Source of the DNA: Pseudoxanthomonas sp. X-1
Lineage (GTDB): Bacteria; Pseudomonadota; Gammaproteobacteria; Xanthomonadales; Xanthomonadaceae
Length of the DNA: 64,000 nucleotides
Assembly (NCBI RefSeq): GCF_020042665.1
Contig: NZ_CP083376.1
Span: 4,453,038-4,517,037 of the forward strand
Reading direction: 5' to 3'
Numbering within the stretch: position 1 is the first letter of the stretch; each line of letters opens with the position of its first letter. The position numbers and the translations under genes were made by a program. Shown here one piece after another: positions 1 through 8,163 of the stretch. The notes below the pieces were generated by a model. That model worked only from the letters and a program-made list of their open reading frames with translations. It ran no database searches and was not told where the DNA came from.

Positions 1-497
1 ACCCGGCTGACCAGCGCGTTCCAGCCGGCGACCTCCGCGCCGGCCTCGTCGCGGCGATTGGCCGCGATCAGGGCACCGAGCGCGGCCGTGTAGTCGTGCA
101 CCGGCCCCTTGCTCTGCGCCACGTGTTTGGCGGCGTCGATGAAGGCCTGGGTGGCCTGTCCGGTCGCGGCGTGGTTGAAGCCATGCTGCAGCTCGTGCCC
201 CAGCACGAAGGTGGGTTCGCCGGCGTCGAAGGGCACGCCCTTGGGCGGGCTGGTCAGCATCGACAGGGGCAGGCGCATCTCCTTGGCCGCGCCGTTGTAC
301 TCGCCGCCGGCATGGGTGCCCGCCGGCAGCGGCACGATGTGCTTGAGGTGGCCCTTCTGGACGGCGTCGTTGATCTGGTTCACCAACGCCGGCGAATGGT
401 TGATCACGCTGGCGAGGTTGGCGGCCTGGTCGGCGGTGACGCCCGGCCGCTTGGCGAACGCATCCACCAGGGCCTGTGCTTCCTTGGTCAGTGGCAT
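1..497 (-). CDS. Putative zinc-metallopeptidase toxin/effector, 5' part only (runs off the left edge)
   Basis: About 165 residues are visible; the gene continues past base 1 with no stop. An HExxH zinc motif (HELQH) lies at residues 101-105. A downstream acidic stretch, RRDEAGAEVAGW near residue 150, could supply the third zinc ligand. There is no signal peptide. The gene starts 18 bases after the stop of a lipoprotein gene, which gives the immunity-then-toxin order known for X-T4SS pairs such as Xac2610/Xac2609. The C-terminal recruitment domain (XVIPCD) that would prove this lies outside the window. The peptidase fold is seen from the motif; the effector role is inferred. Confidence 0.6.
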   Translation of the reverse strand, partial: MPLTKEAQALVDAFAKRPGVTADQAANLASVINHSPALVNQINDAVQKGHLKHIVPLPAGTHAGGEYNGAAKEMRLPLSMLTSPPKGVPFDAGEPTFVLGHELQHGFNHAATGQATQAFIDAAKHVAQSKGPVHDYTAALGALIAANRRDEAGAEVAGWNALVSR

Positions 498-515
498 GTC
501 GGCACTCCCTGGCCG

Positions 516-1115
516 TTAGGGGATGGTCACCGTGCGCACGCAGCGGTGTTCGGCGGCGCCGTCCGACTCGCCCTGCGGATAGACGCTCACCCGCAGGCCC
601 GGCCGGTCGAACCACTCCTTGACCAGGCGCCCGTGCTCGGCGTTGTACGGCGTGCGGGTGAAACCCAGCGCCTCGAGCCGGCTGGCGAAGGCGTCGTAGT
701 CCATCTGGCAGATCGGCGTCATCGGCGCATCGGCCGCCGATGGCGTGAAGTTGAACGCGAACTTGGCGGCGTCCGGTGACGTGGCGTCCAGCTCGATGGT
801 GTACGACCACGGGGCATCGATCGCGGCGCCGACGCCGTACTGCGCGCTGCCATCGCGCGCGCGCTCCAGGTCAACGCCCATGGCCTGGCCGACGCGCGCC
901 GGCGTCAGGTCCGAAAGCGCATGACTGCCCTCGATCAGCGCGAGCACGCGTTGCAGGACCTGGGCCGCATCCTGCGTCGATGCGGCGGGGGCGGATGGTG
1001 TGGCGGTGGTCACGGCGGGCTCCTCCTTGGAAGGCGCGGACATCGAGGCCTGCGAACAGGCGGGCAGTGTCGCGCAGGCCGCCAGCAGGGGGATGATCGA
1101 ATGGGCAAGGCGCAT
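516..1115 (-). CDS. Lipoprotein, candidate immunity protein for the adjacent metallopeptidase
   Basis: 199 residues with a lipoprotein signal peptide and lipobox LPAC at residues 17-20 (Cys20 would be lipidated), then an Ala/Pro/Ser/Thr-rich linker to about residue 60 and a globular domain with two further Cys. I chose the ATG at 1115 rather than the upstream ATG at 1196 because it places the signal peptide at the N-terminus. The product should sit in the periplasm. The gene lies immediately upstream of the HExxH gene, the position occupied by periplasmic inhibitors of X-T4SS effectors. No enzymatic motif was seen. The immunity role rests on context only. Confidence 0.6.
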   Translation of the reverse strand: MRLAHSIIPLLAACATLPACSQASMSAPSKEEPAVTTATPSAPAASTQDAAQVLQRVLALIEGSHALSDLTPARVGQAMGVDLERARDGSAQYGVGAAIDAPWSYTIELDATSPDAAKFAFNFTPSAADAPMTPICQMDYDAFASRLEALGFTRTPYNAEHGRLVKEWFDRPGLRVSVYPQGESDGAAEHRCVRTVTIP

Positions 1116-1306
1116 GTGGTGGGCAGTCCTCACGCAGCAGGGAATCGCTGCTGGCCCCAGGTGGCGTCCAGCCAGGCGAGAGGCCGAGTGAAGCACCTCG
1201 CCCCCCGCGACGCAACCCGGCGGATCAGGTCCCGTCGCGCCGCGGCGGGAGGCGTGGCGGTTTGATCGTTATGATCGCGGCCTTCCTTCCGTTTCCCGAG
1301 CGTCCC

Positions 1307-2545
1307 ATGAACGCGTGCCTGCGCTGCATGATCCTGGCCTTGTCGCTCATCGCCGGGCACGCCGGCGCGGTCGAGTTCACCCAGGCCGAACTGGCTCGCG
1401 CCAGCGCGCTGCAGCAGCGCCTGCTGACGCTGGATTCACACCTGGATACGCCGGCCAATTTCCCGCGGCCGGACTTCGACATCCTCGCTGCGCATCCGGG
1501 CAACGCGCTCTCGCAGGTGGACCTGCCGCGCATGCAGGCGGGCGCGCTGGACGGCGGCTTCTGGGCCATCTACACCGACCAGGGCGATCACAGCGCCGGG
1601 GCGCACTTGCACGACCGCGACGCCGGCCTCGCGCGCCTGTCGCAGATCCGCGAGATGCTCGCCGCGCACCCGCGCCAGTTCGCCGAGGCGACCACGCCGG
1701 CCGATGCGGCGCGCATCAAGGGCGAAGGCCGCCGCGTGGTCTACATCAGCATGGAGAACGCCAGCCCGCTGGTGGCCGACCCCACGCTGCTGTCGTTCTA
1801 CTACGCCCAGGGCCTGCGCCTGATGAGCACGGTGCATTTCATCAACAACGAGTTCGCCGATTCGGCCACCGACCCCAAGGGGCCGGAATGGCATGGTCTG
1901 AGCCCGGCGGGCCGGCAGCTGGTGCAGGCCGCGCAGAAGCTCGGCATCGTCATCGACCAGTCGCATGCCTCGGACGAGGTGTTCGACCAGCTGATCGCGC
2001 TCTCGCCGGTGCCGATCCTGCTGTCGCACAGCGGCGCGCGCGCCGTGCACGACCATCCGCGCAACATCGACGACGCGCGCCTGAAGGTGCTGGCCGCGCA
2101 CGGCGGCGTGATCCAGATGAACTCCTACCAGGGCTATCTCATCGACACCGCCGCCTCGCCCGCGCGCAAGGCCGCCGAACAGGCGCTGCAGGAGCGGTAC
2201 GGCGGCGAGGCCGGCATGAAGACCGCCGACGGTGTGCGCCTGGCGGCCGACCTGAAGGCGCTGGATGCCAAGTACCCGGTCAGGCACGCCACGCTGGACG
2301 ACTTCTTCGCCCACCTGGACCACGTCCTCAAGCTGATCGGCCCGGAACACGTGGGCATCGGCATGGACTGGGACGGGGGCGGCGGGTTGCCCGGCATGGA
2401 GGATGTGTCCGACCTGCCCAAGATCACCGCCTGGCTGCTGCGCAAGGGCTATAGCGAACAGCAGATCGCCGATATCTGGAGCGGCAACGTCCTGCGCGTG
2501 ATGCAGCAGGCGCAGGATTGGGCGGCCAGGCAGCCCAAGCCCTAG
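1307..2545 (+). CDS. Membrane (renal-type) dipeptidase, peptidase family M19
   Basis: 412 residues with a Sec signal peptide (MNACLRCMILALSLIAGHAG), so the product is periplasmic. M19 landmarks occur in order: DSHLDT with the HxD zinc ligands (His45, Asp47), the SMEN block carrying the bridging Glu, IDQSHAS, LLSHSGARAV, and HVGIGMDWDG near the C-terminus. The family hydrolyses L-L and L-D dipeptides with a dinuclear zinc centre. ATG 1307 is preferred over TTG 1262 and ATG 1271 because they would bury the signal peptide. The next gene follows after 47 bases on the same strand. Family assignment is firm; the substrate is not defined. Confidence 0.93.
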   Translation: MNACLRCMILALSLIAGHAGAVEFTQAELARASALQQRLLTLDSHLDTPANFPRPDFDILAAHPGNALSQVDLPRMQAGALDGGFWAIYTDQGDHSAGAHLHDRDAGLARLSQIREMLAAHPRQFAEATTPADAARIKGEGRRVVYISMENASPLVADPTLLSFYYAQGLRLMSTVHFINNEFADSATDPKGPEWHGLSPAGRQLVQAAQKLGIVIDQSHASDEVFDQLIALSPVPILLSHSGARAVHDHPRNIDDARLKVLAAHGGVIQMNSYQGYLIDTAASPARKAAEQALQERYGGEAGMKTADGVRLAADLKALDAKYPVRHATLDDFFAHLDHVLKLIGPEHVGIGMDWDGGGGLPGMEDVSDLPKITAWLLRKGYSEQQIADIWSGNVLRVMQQAQDWAARQPKP

Positions 2546-2592
2546 CGCGCTGGCCCCCCGACACGACCGCACAGGACAAGGACGCATTGCCG

Positions 2593-3000
2593 ATGTCGCC
2601 GACGCTGATCCCGCCCATGGCCGCGCATGTCGCGCTGGCCGCCCTGCTCTACGTCGCCCTGACCGTGGCCCGCGCACCGGCGGTGTGGGGCGTCGGCCGC
2701 CGCCCCGATGGCGGCGACCCCTTCGCGCAGCTGGAGCCGCGCATCAGCGCCAACCTCTCCAACCAGTTCGAGTGGCCGCTGTTCTTCCACGTGGCCTGCG
2801 TGCTGCTGCTGATGCAGGGCGCGACCGGACCGCTGATGGTCGGCCTGGCGTGGCTGTTCGTCGCCGGGCGCGTGCTGCACAGCCTCGTGCAGATCTTCAT
2901 CCCCAACCTGCGCCTGCGCGGGCTGGTGTTCACGGTGAACTTCCTGGCGGTGCTGGCGCTGTGGGCCGCGCTGGTCGCCCGTTCGCTGCAATTCGTCTGA
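2593..3000 (+). CDS. MAPEG family membrane protein
   Basis: 135 residues with four hydrophobic segments (about 5-25, 55-75, 78-100, 110-132). The ISANLSNQFEWPLFFH stretch and the LHSLVQIFIPNLRLRG stretch match the MAPEG pattern (membrane-associated proteins in eicosanoid and glutathione metabolism), with the conserved Asn and Glu in the first and the Arg-rich end in the second. The upstream in-frame start at 2518 would add an unrelated Ala/Pro stretch overlapping the dipeptidase gene. Bacterial members are mostly uncharacterised and some bind glutathione. Confidence 0.85.
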   Translation: MSPTLIPPMAAHVALAALLYVALTVARAPAVWGVGRRPDGGDPFAQLEPRISANLSNQFEWPLFFHVACVLLLMQGATGPLMVGLAWLFVAGRVLHSLVQIFIPNLRLRGLVFTVNFLAVLALWAALVARSLQFV

Positions 3001-3021
3001 CGCCTCGCCCGCCCCGGGACC

Positions 3022-3286
3022 ATGGATCGCACGCTTCGATGGCAATGGTTGCTCCGGCCCCTGTTCTGGGCGCTGACGGTGGCGGCCGCGTCGATCGTCG
3101 GCCTGTTCCTGTGGGCCGCCGCGCCGCTGGTCCTCACCCTCGCAAGGGGCGAGGCACGGCGCGCTGTGGTTCTTCGGCGCGGGCGCTCCCGTGCTGGCCG
3201 CGGCCGGCGCGTACCTACTGGTGGCGGCATGCATTGTCGTGCGTCGTCGGACAAGGAAGGCACATGACGCCAGGGCGGATCGCTAG
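3022..3286 (+). pseudogene. Small two-helix membrane protein split by a single-base frameshift
   Basis: The frame from ATG 3022 encodes a clean first membrane helix (about residues 10-35) and then turns into a low-complexity Arg-rich tail. The second helix (ALWFFGAGAPVLAAAGAYLL) lies in the next frame and runs to a TAG at 3284-3286. Dropping one base, most simply A3156, joins the halves into an 87-residue protein, LTLARGEAGALWFFG across the junction. As read, the open frame gives only an 81-residue hybrid ending at 3267. The fault is either a real loss of function or a sequencing indel. The gene is 21 bases behind the MAPEG gene. No family recognised. Confidence 0.6.
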
Positions 3287-3326
3287 CCAGCCGCTCCCAC
3301 AGAAACCCGATCAAGGAACCCGAACC

Positions 3327-4160
3327 ATGCTCCGCCTCCTGCTGCTCGTACTGCTTGCCGCGCCTTTCAGCGCCGGCGCGATCGTCATCCGCGATGACGT
3401 CGACGACGCGAAGTATCGCGTGCCGGCGTCGGAGTTCGCGGCGCTGGTCGATCTGCCCGGCGAAGGGCACGGCGTCCTGATCGCGCCGCAGTGGGTCGTC
3501 ACCGCGGGGCACGCCGTCATGTGGCAGACCCGGATCAAGCAGGTGACGCTCAATGGAATCCCCCGCGACGTCGAGCGCCTCGTGGTCCATCCCGGCTACA
3601 GGAAGCCGTCGCAGCAGCTGCTCGACCAGGCGCTGGCGACCTGGGACTGGACCTTGTTCAGGGTGCTGCTCTCGTCCTCGGACGACATCGCCCTGCTCAA
3701 GCTGGCCCAGCCCGTCACCGACGTCACGCCGGTGGCGATCAACGAAGACGCCGATGAGTTCGGCCAGGTCGTCAAGGTGCTGGGAGCCGGCGCCACGGGA
3801 AACGGCGTCACCGGTTATGAATTCAGCGATTCGCATCGCACCACGCTCCGCCGCGCGTTCAACAAGATCACCAGCGCCGACGGTCGCTGGCTTTGCTACA
3901 CCTTCGACCCGCCGGCGCAGGGGCTGCCGCTCGAAGGCGGCACGGGAAGTGGCGACAGCGGCGGGCCCGTCCTGCTCCAGGCCGGCAACGATTGGCGCCT
4001 GGCCGGACTGACGTCATGGTCGGACCCGCAGAGCACCAACAGGACGCCTGGGCGGTATGGCCAAATCACGTGCAATGTGCGCCTGCGCCATTACCAGGAC
4101 TGGATCAACGGCGTCATCGCCGGAGCGGTTCAGGCCGGCCCGCACCCAGGCGCGTCCTGA
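3327..4160 (+). CDS. Secreted trypsin-like serine protease (family S1)
   Basis: 277 residues with a strong Sec signal peptide (MLRLLLLVLLAAPFSAGA). The triad is visible: His in VTAGHAV, Asp in DDIALLKL and Ser in GDSGGP. Only two Cys pair up late in the chain, fewer than in digestive trypsins. The chosen ATG 3327 has a purine-rich AAGGAA site about 8 bases upstream. A much longer in-frame reading from 2685 is an extension through the two preceding genes. The protein is expected in the periplasm or outside the cell. The specificity pocket was not assigned. Confidence 0.9.
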   Translation: MLRLLLLVLLAAPFSAGAIVIRDDVDDAKYRVPASEFAALVDLPGEGHGVLIAPQWVVTAGHAVMWQTRIKQVTLNGIPRDVERLVVHPGYRKPSQQLLDQALATWDWTLFRVLLSSSDDIALLKLAQPVTDVTPVAINEDADEFGQVVKVLGAGATGNGVTGYEFSDSHRTTLRRAFNKITSADGRWLCYTFDPPAQGLPLEGGTGSGDSGGPVLLQAGNDWRLAGLTSWSDPQSTNRTPGRYGQITCNVRLRHYQDWINGVIAGAVQAGPHPGAS

Positions 4161-4412
4161 CCCGCACGCCGCTTGCCAGGGTCGACGGGCGCGCTTTGAC
4201 GCACGATGGCGGTCCTTGCCCTGCGATGCCTGCGCCTTGCCACAGGAGCGCATATGCGGACGCGGCGGACATATTCGCGCCGCCGCGTGATGGCTGGCGC
4301 CGACGAGACGAGAAAAATCGCGCTTACCGGGCGGCGTGATCTTGACGGCGCCAACTCCCCAGCCGAACAATCGGCGCGCTGCTCCGGATGGAGTCAACGC
4401 GGTGTCCGCCTC
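4161..4412. other. Intergenic region, no feature recognised
   Basis: About 250 bases between the protease gene and the small exported protein. The short open frames here read as Arg-rich shadow translations and have no family resemblance. No convincing hairpin followed by a T tract was seen. Confidence 0.3.
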
Positions 4413-4748
4413 ATGAAAGCCCGTCAAGTCTTCATCGCAGGCCTGCTGGCTTGCGCCGCCTTTTCAAGCGCAGCAAGCGGCCCCGATCTCACCCAGGACG
4501 ACGCGGCCCTCATCCGCCACATCAAGGCCACCAACGAGGTGTTCGCCAAAGTGCTCGGGCCCTGCACCGCAGACACGCTGTCGCGGGGTAAGGCGGGCAA
4601 GTTCACCTACAGCGGCACCTGCCAGATCAATCCGCTGCCCGACAACAGCGATTGCGGCAGCTACAAGGTCACGGCGACTGGTACCGTGGACACCAAGACC
4701 TGGGCCACCGTCAGGGATCTCCGCCTTGCGTTGCAGTGCTCAGCGTGA
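4413..4748 (+). CDS. Small exported protein of unknown function
   Basis: 111 residues with a Sec signal peptide (MKARQVFIAGLLACAAFSSA) and a mature part of about 90 residues containing four Cys, likely two disulfides. Mature sequence starts near SGPDLTQDD. No enzyme motif or known family recognised. The TGA stop overlaps a GTG codon (GTGA, 4745-4748) that opens the next frame, so the two may be translationally coupled. The coding style is ordinary high-GC here and becomes AT-richer just downstream. Confidence 0.7.
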   Translation: MKARQVFIAGLLACAAFSSAASGPDLTQDDAALIRHIKATNEVFAKVLGPCTADTLSRGKAGKFTYSGTCQINPLPDNSDCGSYKVTATGTVDTKTWATVRDLRLALQCSA

Positions 4749-4924
4749 GTCTGATCAAGCGTCTCTTTTCCAAGCCAGACACACTTGCCGCCTCTTCGAA
4801 ACTCGACGCAGACTTGCGCTCTATCCTCAGCGTGGAGCCTGAGATTACGCTGCTGACGGAGCCCCAGGAGCTTCTCGTTCGGCATCAACGCCGGGATCCT
4901 TCCCATGAAGTACAAACTCATTGA
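4745..4924 (+). CDS. Short open frame, probably the 5' part of a frameshifted gene ending at 5279
   Basis: Starts at GTG 4745, overlapping the previous stop by four bases, and reads MSLIKRLFSKPDTLAASSKL onward for 59 residues before stopping at 4924. It is natural-looking up to TLLTEPQ, then turns into a basic tail (RHQRRDPSHEV). The alternative frame from about 4869 reads SFSFGINAGILPM and leads straight into the 4905 gene. Removing one base near 4868 would give a single 177-residue protein. It could also be a genuine small overlapping gene. Confidence 0.35.
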   Translation: MSLIKRLFSKPDTLAASSKLDADLRSILSVEPEITLLTEPQELLVRHQRRDPSHEVQTH

Positions 4925-5279
4925 CGCCATGGCTCACAACTGGAGCCACTCGTTCATGAGCGGCACCAACTACGTGTTCAATGACTTTGTCTTCAATGAC
5001 ATGTATCAGCTCGCCCGCGATCGGCCAGGGGAGAAGGTCACGATCACCTGGATCCCGACTCCATCGGATGAATTGCCTGGGCTCACCACGCGGATTCAAG
5101 AGTCGCTGAAGCACTACCGCGAAGCATTGCCCAAGCATCTTCTGCGGCATCAAATTGAGGTGGGCGCTATCTCCCAGATGCGTACCGAAGTATATCTTGC
5201 CGAAAATCTTCAGGTGCACATCAGGTCATACGTGCTGGACGATCGCGGAAAGGAACATGTGCAGCTGGTGTGGCCCTAG
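4905..5279 (+). CDS. Hypothetical protein, possibly the 3' part of a frameshifted gene
   Basis: 124 residues beginning MKYKLIDAMAHNWSHSFMSG. No signal peptide, membrane segment or known motif. Base composition is clearly less GC-rich than in the flanking housekeeping genes, and the following genes to about 6600 share this. The coding frame stays open upstream of the ATG as far as a stop at 4854, and that extension joins sensibly to the 4745 frame. I could not name a family. The position, among small AT-richer orphan genes, resembles an accessory patch. Confidence 0.5.
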   Translation: MKYKLIDAMAHNWSHSFMSGTNYVFNDFVFNDMYQLARDRPGEKVTITWIPTPSDELPGLTTRIQESLKHYREALPKHLLRHQIEVGAISQMRTEVYLAENLQVHIRSYVLDDRGKEHVQLVWP

Positions 5280-5527
5280 CAGCAAACAGCCGATAACCTT
5301 CGGGGCGGGGGCGAACGCTACAAGGGGCATATGGTCGTCATCAGGCAACACGGAAGAAGCGGCGACCTTTTCGACATGGCAAGCTTCCTCAGCTATCGCC
5401 GGCCGAAGTTGAGGGTTTCAGTGGAGGCGGCCAGGGCGTGCTCTGTGTAGTGCAACGTCGAAAAACGCATCTGAGCCGAGGCCGCTCCGCGGTCAGGCCG
5501 CAACCTAGGTACAGGCTGACTACAGAC

Positions 5528-6043
5528 ATGGCCGCAATCTTTGAATTCACCTGCTCCTGTTGTGGAAAGCGGCATGAGGGGTCACCGAGTTTTGGATACA
5601 AGGCGCCGATGTACTACGACGTACTCTCGGGGCAAGACAAACAATCGCTCGCCACACTCACCGATGACCTGTGCGAGATAGCGAGCCATGAAGGAACCGA
5701 CTACTTCGCCCGCGTTGCCCTGGAGTTGCCGATCCAAGGCGTGGAAGAGCCCTTTCTCTGGGGTGTATGCGTTTCGCTCAGCAGAGAGAGTTTTGAGCGA
5801 TACACATCCACGTGGGGAGAGCACGACGAGTCTGACAGCTACTTCGGCTGGTTCAGCAATCGCCTTCCCTACTATCCGGACACGATCAACCTCAAGACGA
5901 ACGTTCGACCTCGGAATGGTGGATTAAGGCCTTACCTAGAGTTGGCGCCAAGTGCCCATCCGCTCGCTATCCACTACTCTGAAGGCCTTTCCATCCAGGA
6001 GGCGCAAAGGATCGCAGAGAAGGTGATGCATGGAGGCAACTAG
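5528..6043 (+). CDS. DUF2199 domain protein
   Basis: 171 residues opening with FEFTCSCCGKRHEG, the N-terminal Cys-rich block of the DUF2199 family, followed by the LWGVCVSLS and LPYYPDTINLKTNV blocks. The two CxxC-like cysteine pairs could bind zinc. ATG 5528 is chosen because it directly precedes the conserved block; an in-frame ATG at 5438 adds an Arg-rich stretch with no similarity. The family has no established function. No partner gene is evident. Confidence 0.8.
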   Translation: MAAIFEFTCSCCGKRHEGSPSFGYKAPMYYDVLSGQDKQSLATLTDDLCEIASHEGTDYFARVALELPIQGVEEPFLWGVCVSLSRESFERYTSTWGEHDESDSYFGWFSNRLPYYPDTINLKTNVRPRNGGLRPYLELAPSAHPLAIHYSEGLSIQEAQRIAEKVMHGGN

Positions 6044-6150
6044 GAACTCTTGGGACCGAATCCGTTCTTGATAGCGCCTAGCAGGTCATTCGATCCGAGT
6101 TGCCTCGCGGCGAAGAGTGGATTCAGTATCGATTTCAGGAGAGTTGCGCC

Positions 6151-6597
6151 GTGAACTGGAAGCTCGTAGTGAGCCATGCATGCGCACTACTTCTTGCTGG
6201 AGCAGTCGCCGGAATTCTGGAGATCCAGCCTGAGTCGCGGGCGCTTCGCCATGTGGTGGCGTCGTATCTAGTGAACGCTGCCGCACTTTTTCTGGTGTTG
6301 GCCGGCATCTATGCGAACCTGGCATATCGCACTTCTTCAGGACCTTGGTTTCACGCCATCGCTGCGGCGATGCTAAGCGAGCTGGCCGTCCGAGGATTGC
6401 TTCTGCTCTTTTCCGTTGATTCGCTTGGTTCTCCATTGTCCTTGGTGGTCTTCGACTATGTGATGTCTCTGTCGGCCCTTCTGTTGGGGACGTTCGCCGG
6501 CTTGCGTCTGCGTCAAACGTGCAGGGTCGCGGTGGAGCAGCCTCACTGCGTGAGTCGCCTTGACTGTCTCGAGCAGTTGGTGTCGTTGCGCGGGTGA
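6151..6597 (+). CDS. Hypothetical integral membrane protein
   Basis: 148 residues with four hydrophobic segments (about 3-22, 35-55, 65-90, 95-120) and a short cytoplasmic-looking C-terminus. I start at GTG 6151 because AGGAGAG lies about 8 bases upstream; an in-frame TTG at 6100 is possible. No family recognised. AT-richer than the core genes of the window. Confidence 0.6.
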   Translation: MNWKLVVSHACALLLAGAVAGILEIQPESRALRHVVASYLVNAAALFLVLAGIYANLAYRTSSGPWFHAIAAAMLSELAVRGLLLLFSVDSLGSPLSLVVFDYVMSLSALLLGTFAGLRLRQTCRVAVEQPHCVSRLDCLEQLVSLRG

Positions 6598-6844
6598 TCG
6601 AGCGCGCATTCGGAAGGGTCACCCCCGCGGGAAGCCTGCTTCTGAGGCCTATCTGCTCGCGGCCTTTGTCGGCCGGCGCCTTGCCGCCGAGGGCGCTCAC
6701 GAACGGGGGCAGCGTGCGGCGGCCGGCTCTGCGGCGCGCTACGAATCCGTCGTTTCGTTCTGCGCCGGGGCCTGACATGTCGCCAAGCCGACGCGCTATG
6801 GTCGGCTGCCGGGCCAATCCGTTCCCGGACCCCGGGAGCATCGT

Positions 6845-7270
6845 GTGACCAAAACCATCACCATCAGCCTGCCCGTCGCCGATCTGGAGGCATCCAAGGC
6901 GTTCTACACGGCCGTCGGCTTCACGCCCAGTGCGAAGTTCGCCGATCCCACGGCGGCGCTGATGGAGTGGAGCGAGACCATCAGCGTGATGCTGCTGACC
7001 CATGCGCGCTGGGCGACGTTCACCACGCGGCCGATTCCGCCGAGCACCTCGAGCGAGGTGGCGTTGAACATCTCCTGCGCCTCGCGCGAGGCGGTCGACG
7101 CGATGGCCGAGGCGGCCGGCCGTCATGGCGGCACGACCGACATCAATCCGGTCGAGGACCACGGCACCATGTACGGCCGCGATTTCTGCGACCCGGATGG
7201 CCATGTCTGGGGCGCGATGTGGATGGACGCGGGCGACGCGCAGGACGAAGACGCGCCTGCGGCAGATTGA
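6845..7270 (+). CDS. VOC (glyoxalase/extradiol dioxygenase) superfamily protein
   Basis: 141 residues. The N-terminal ISLPVADLEASKAFYTAVGF and the C-terminal GRDFCDPDGHVWGAMWMD blocks are the two halves of a VOC beta-alpha-beta-beta-beta module, as in the VOC proteins annotated as lactoylglutathione-lyase relatives. Start GTG 6845. The usual metal ligands are not all obvious, so catalytic activity is uncertain. It is transcribed towards the Lrp-type gene, with 87 bases between the stops. Confidence 0.85.
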   Translation: MTKTITISLPVADLEASKAFYTAVGFTPSAKFADPTAALMEWSETISVMLLTHARWATFTTRPIPPSTSSEVALNISCASREAVDAMAEAAGRHGGTTDINPVEDHGTMYGRDFCDPDGHVWGAMWMDAGDAQDEDAPAAD

Positions 7271-7357
7271 TCGCCGGCGCGTCGTCGGCCGATCCCATGG
7301 CGCGATGGCTCCATCGCGCCGAAGACGCGCGGTTGGCGCAGCCGCGCCGCGACGTGC

Positions 7358-7846
7358 TCAGCCGCGCGGCGCGTCCCGTGTCAGCGGGTAGCCGGAGAAC
7401 GGCTTGACCTCGTCCATCAGGAAGTGGGAGACGATCTTCTCCACGCCGTAGTCGCCGCCCAGCAGGCCGCGCGCGATGTCCTTCCAGTGGTGCACGTCGT
7501 GCACGATCACGCGCAGCAGGTAGTCGTAGGAGCCGGAGACGCGGCTGGCCTCGACCACCTCGGGCATGTCCAGGATCCGGCGGTCGAACTCGGTGAACTC
7601 GTCCAGGGCGTGCTGCTTGAAGGTGACCTGCGCCAGCACGATGGTCGCCGAGCGGATCCGGTCCACCGCCACGTGGGCGCGGTAGCCGCGGATCAGGCCG
7701 CGCTGCTCCAGCGCCCGCACCCGCGCCAGGCAGGCGCTGGGCGACAGCGCCACCCGGTCGGCCAGGGCCTGGTTGGTGATCCGTGCATCCTGCTGCAGCA
7801 CATCCAGGATCTTCAGGTCGGTACGATCGGGCGGTTTGACTGACAT
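7358..7846 (-). CDS. Lrp/AsnC family transcriptional regulator
   Basis: 162 residues. The N-terminal winged HTH (DRTDLKILDVLQQDARITNQ through LSPSACLARVRALEQRG, about residues 6-55) is followed by an AsnC-type ligand-binding domain with the SGSYDYLLRVIVHD core. ATG 7846 fits the family start; a longer frame to 7888 adds an Arg-rich stretch. It diverges from the TonB receptor and the permease/peptidase operon, so it probably senses an amino acid or peptide-derived ligand and controls that module. The regulatory link is inferred from position. Confidence 0.92.
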   Translation of the reverse strand: MSVKPPDRTDLKILDVLQQDARITNQALADRVALSPSACLARVRALEQRGLIRGYRAHVAVDRIRSATIVLAQVTFKQHALDEFTEFDRRILDMPEVVEASRVSGSYDYLLRVIVHDVHHWKDIARGLLGGDYGVEKIVSHFLMDEVKPFSGYPLTRDAPRG

Positions 7847-8163
7847 GACGGGGCTCTTGGCGCGTTGGGGTGCTCGGCCGCGCTGCACGATGTGCGCAAT
7901 TGGCGGGCCGGGACTGCAGATCCTGCGTTATTGCCGATGTTAACCCGCCGTTCCTGCGGCGTGCGCGGAATAAATTCCTTTCCAGATCAATTGATTGAGG
8001 GCGCGAAGCGCCCCGTGGTTTCTGCTGGACGCGGTCCGGAATTTCACCTACTACTGATCCCGAGCAGGAATGCGCTGCCGCGCGATGGGGAGGTCGCGCG
8101 GGCCACCAGGGGACACCGGAGGTTTCCGCCAACCCGCCAACCGTCCAAAGGGGACCGTCCGCC
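7847..8163. promoter_or_regulatory. Divergent promoter region between the lrp-type gene and the TonB receptor, with two AT-rich palindromes
   Basis: 317 bases with no gene. Two short palindromes stand out in this GC-rich DNA: GGAATAAATTCC at 7967-7978 and ATCAATTGAT at 7986-7995. Lrp-family proteins bind degenerate AT-rich palindromes, so these are candidate sites for the neighbouring regulator. I did not identify convincing -35/-10 pairs. Confidence 0.35.
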
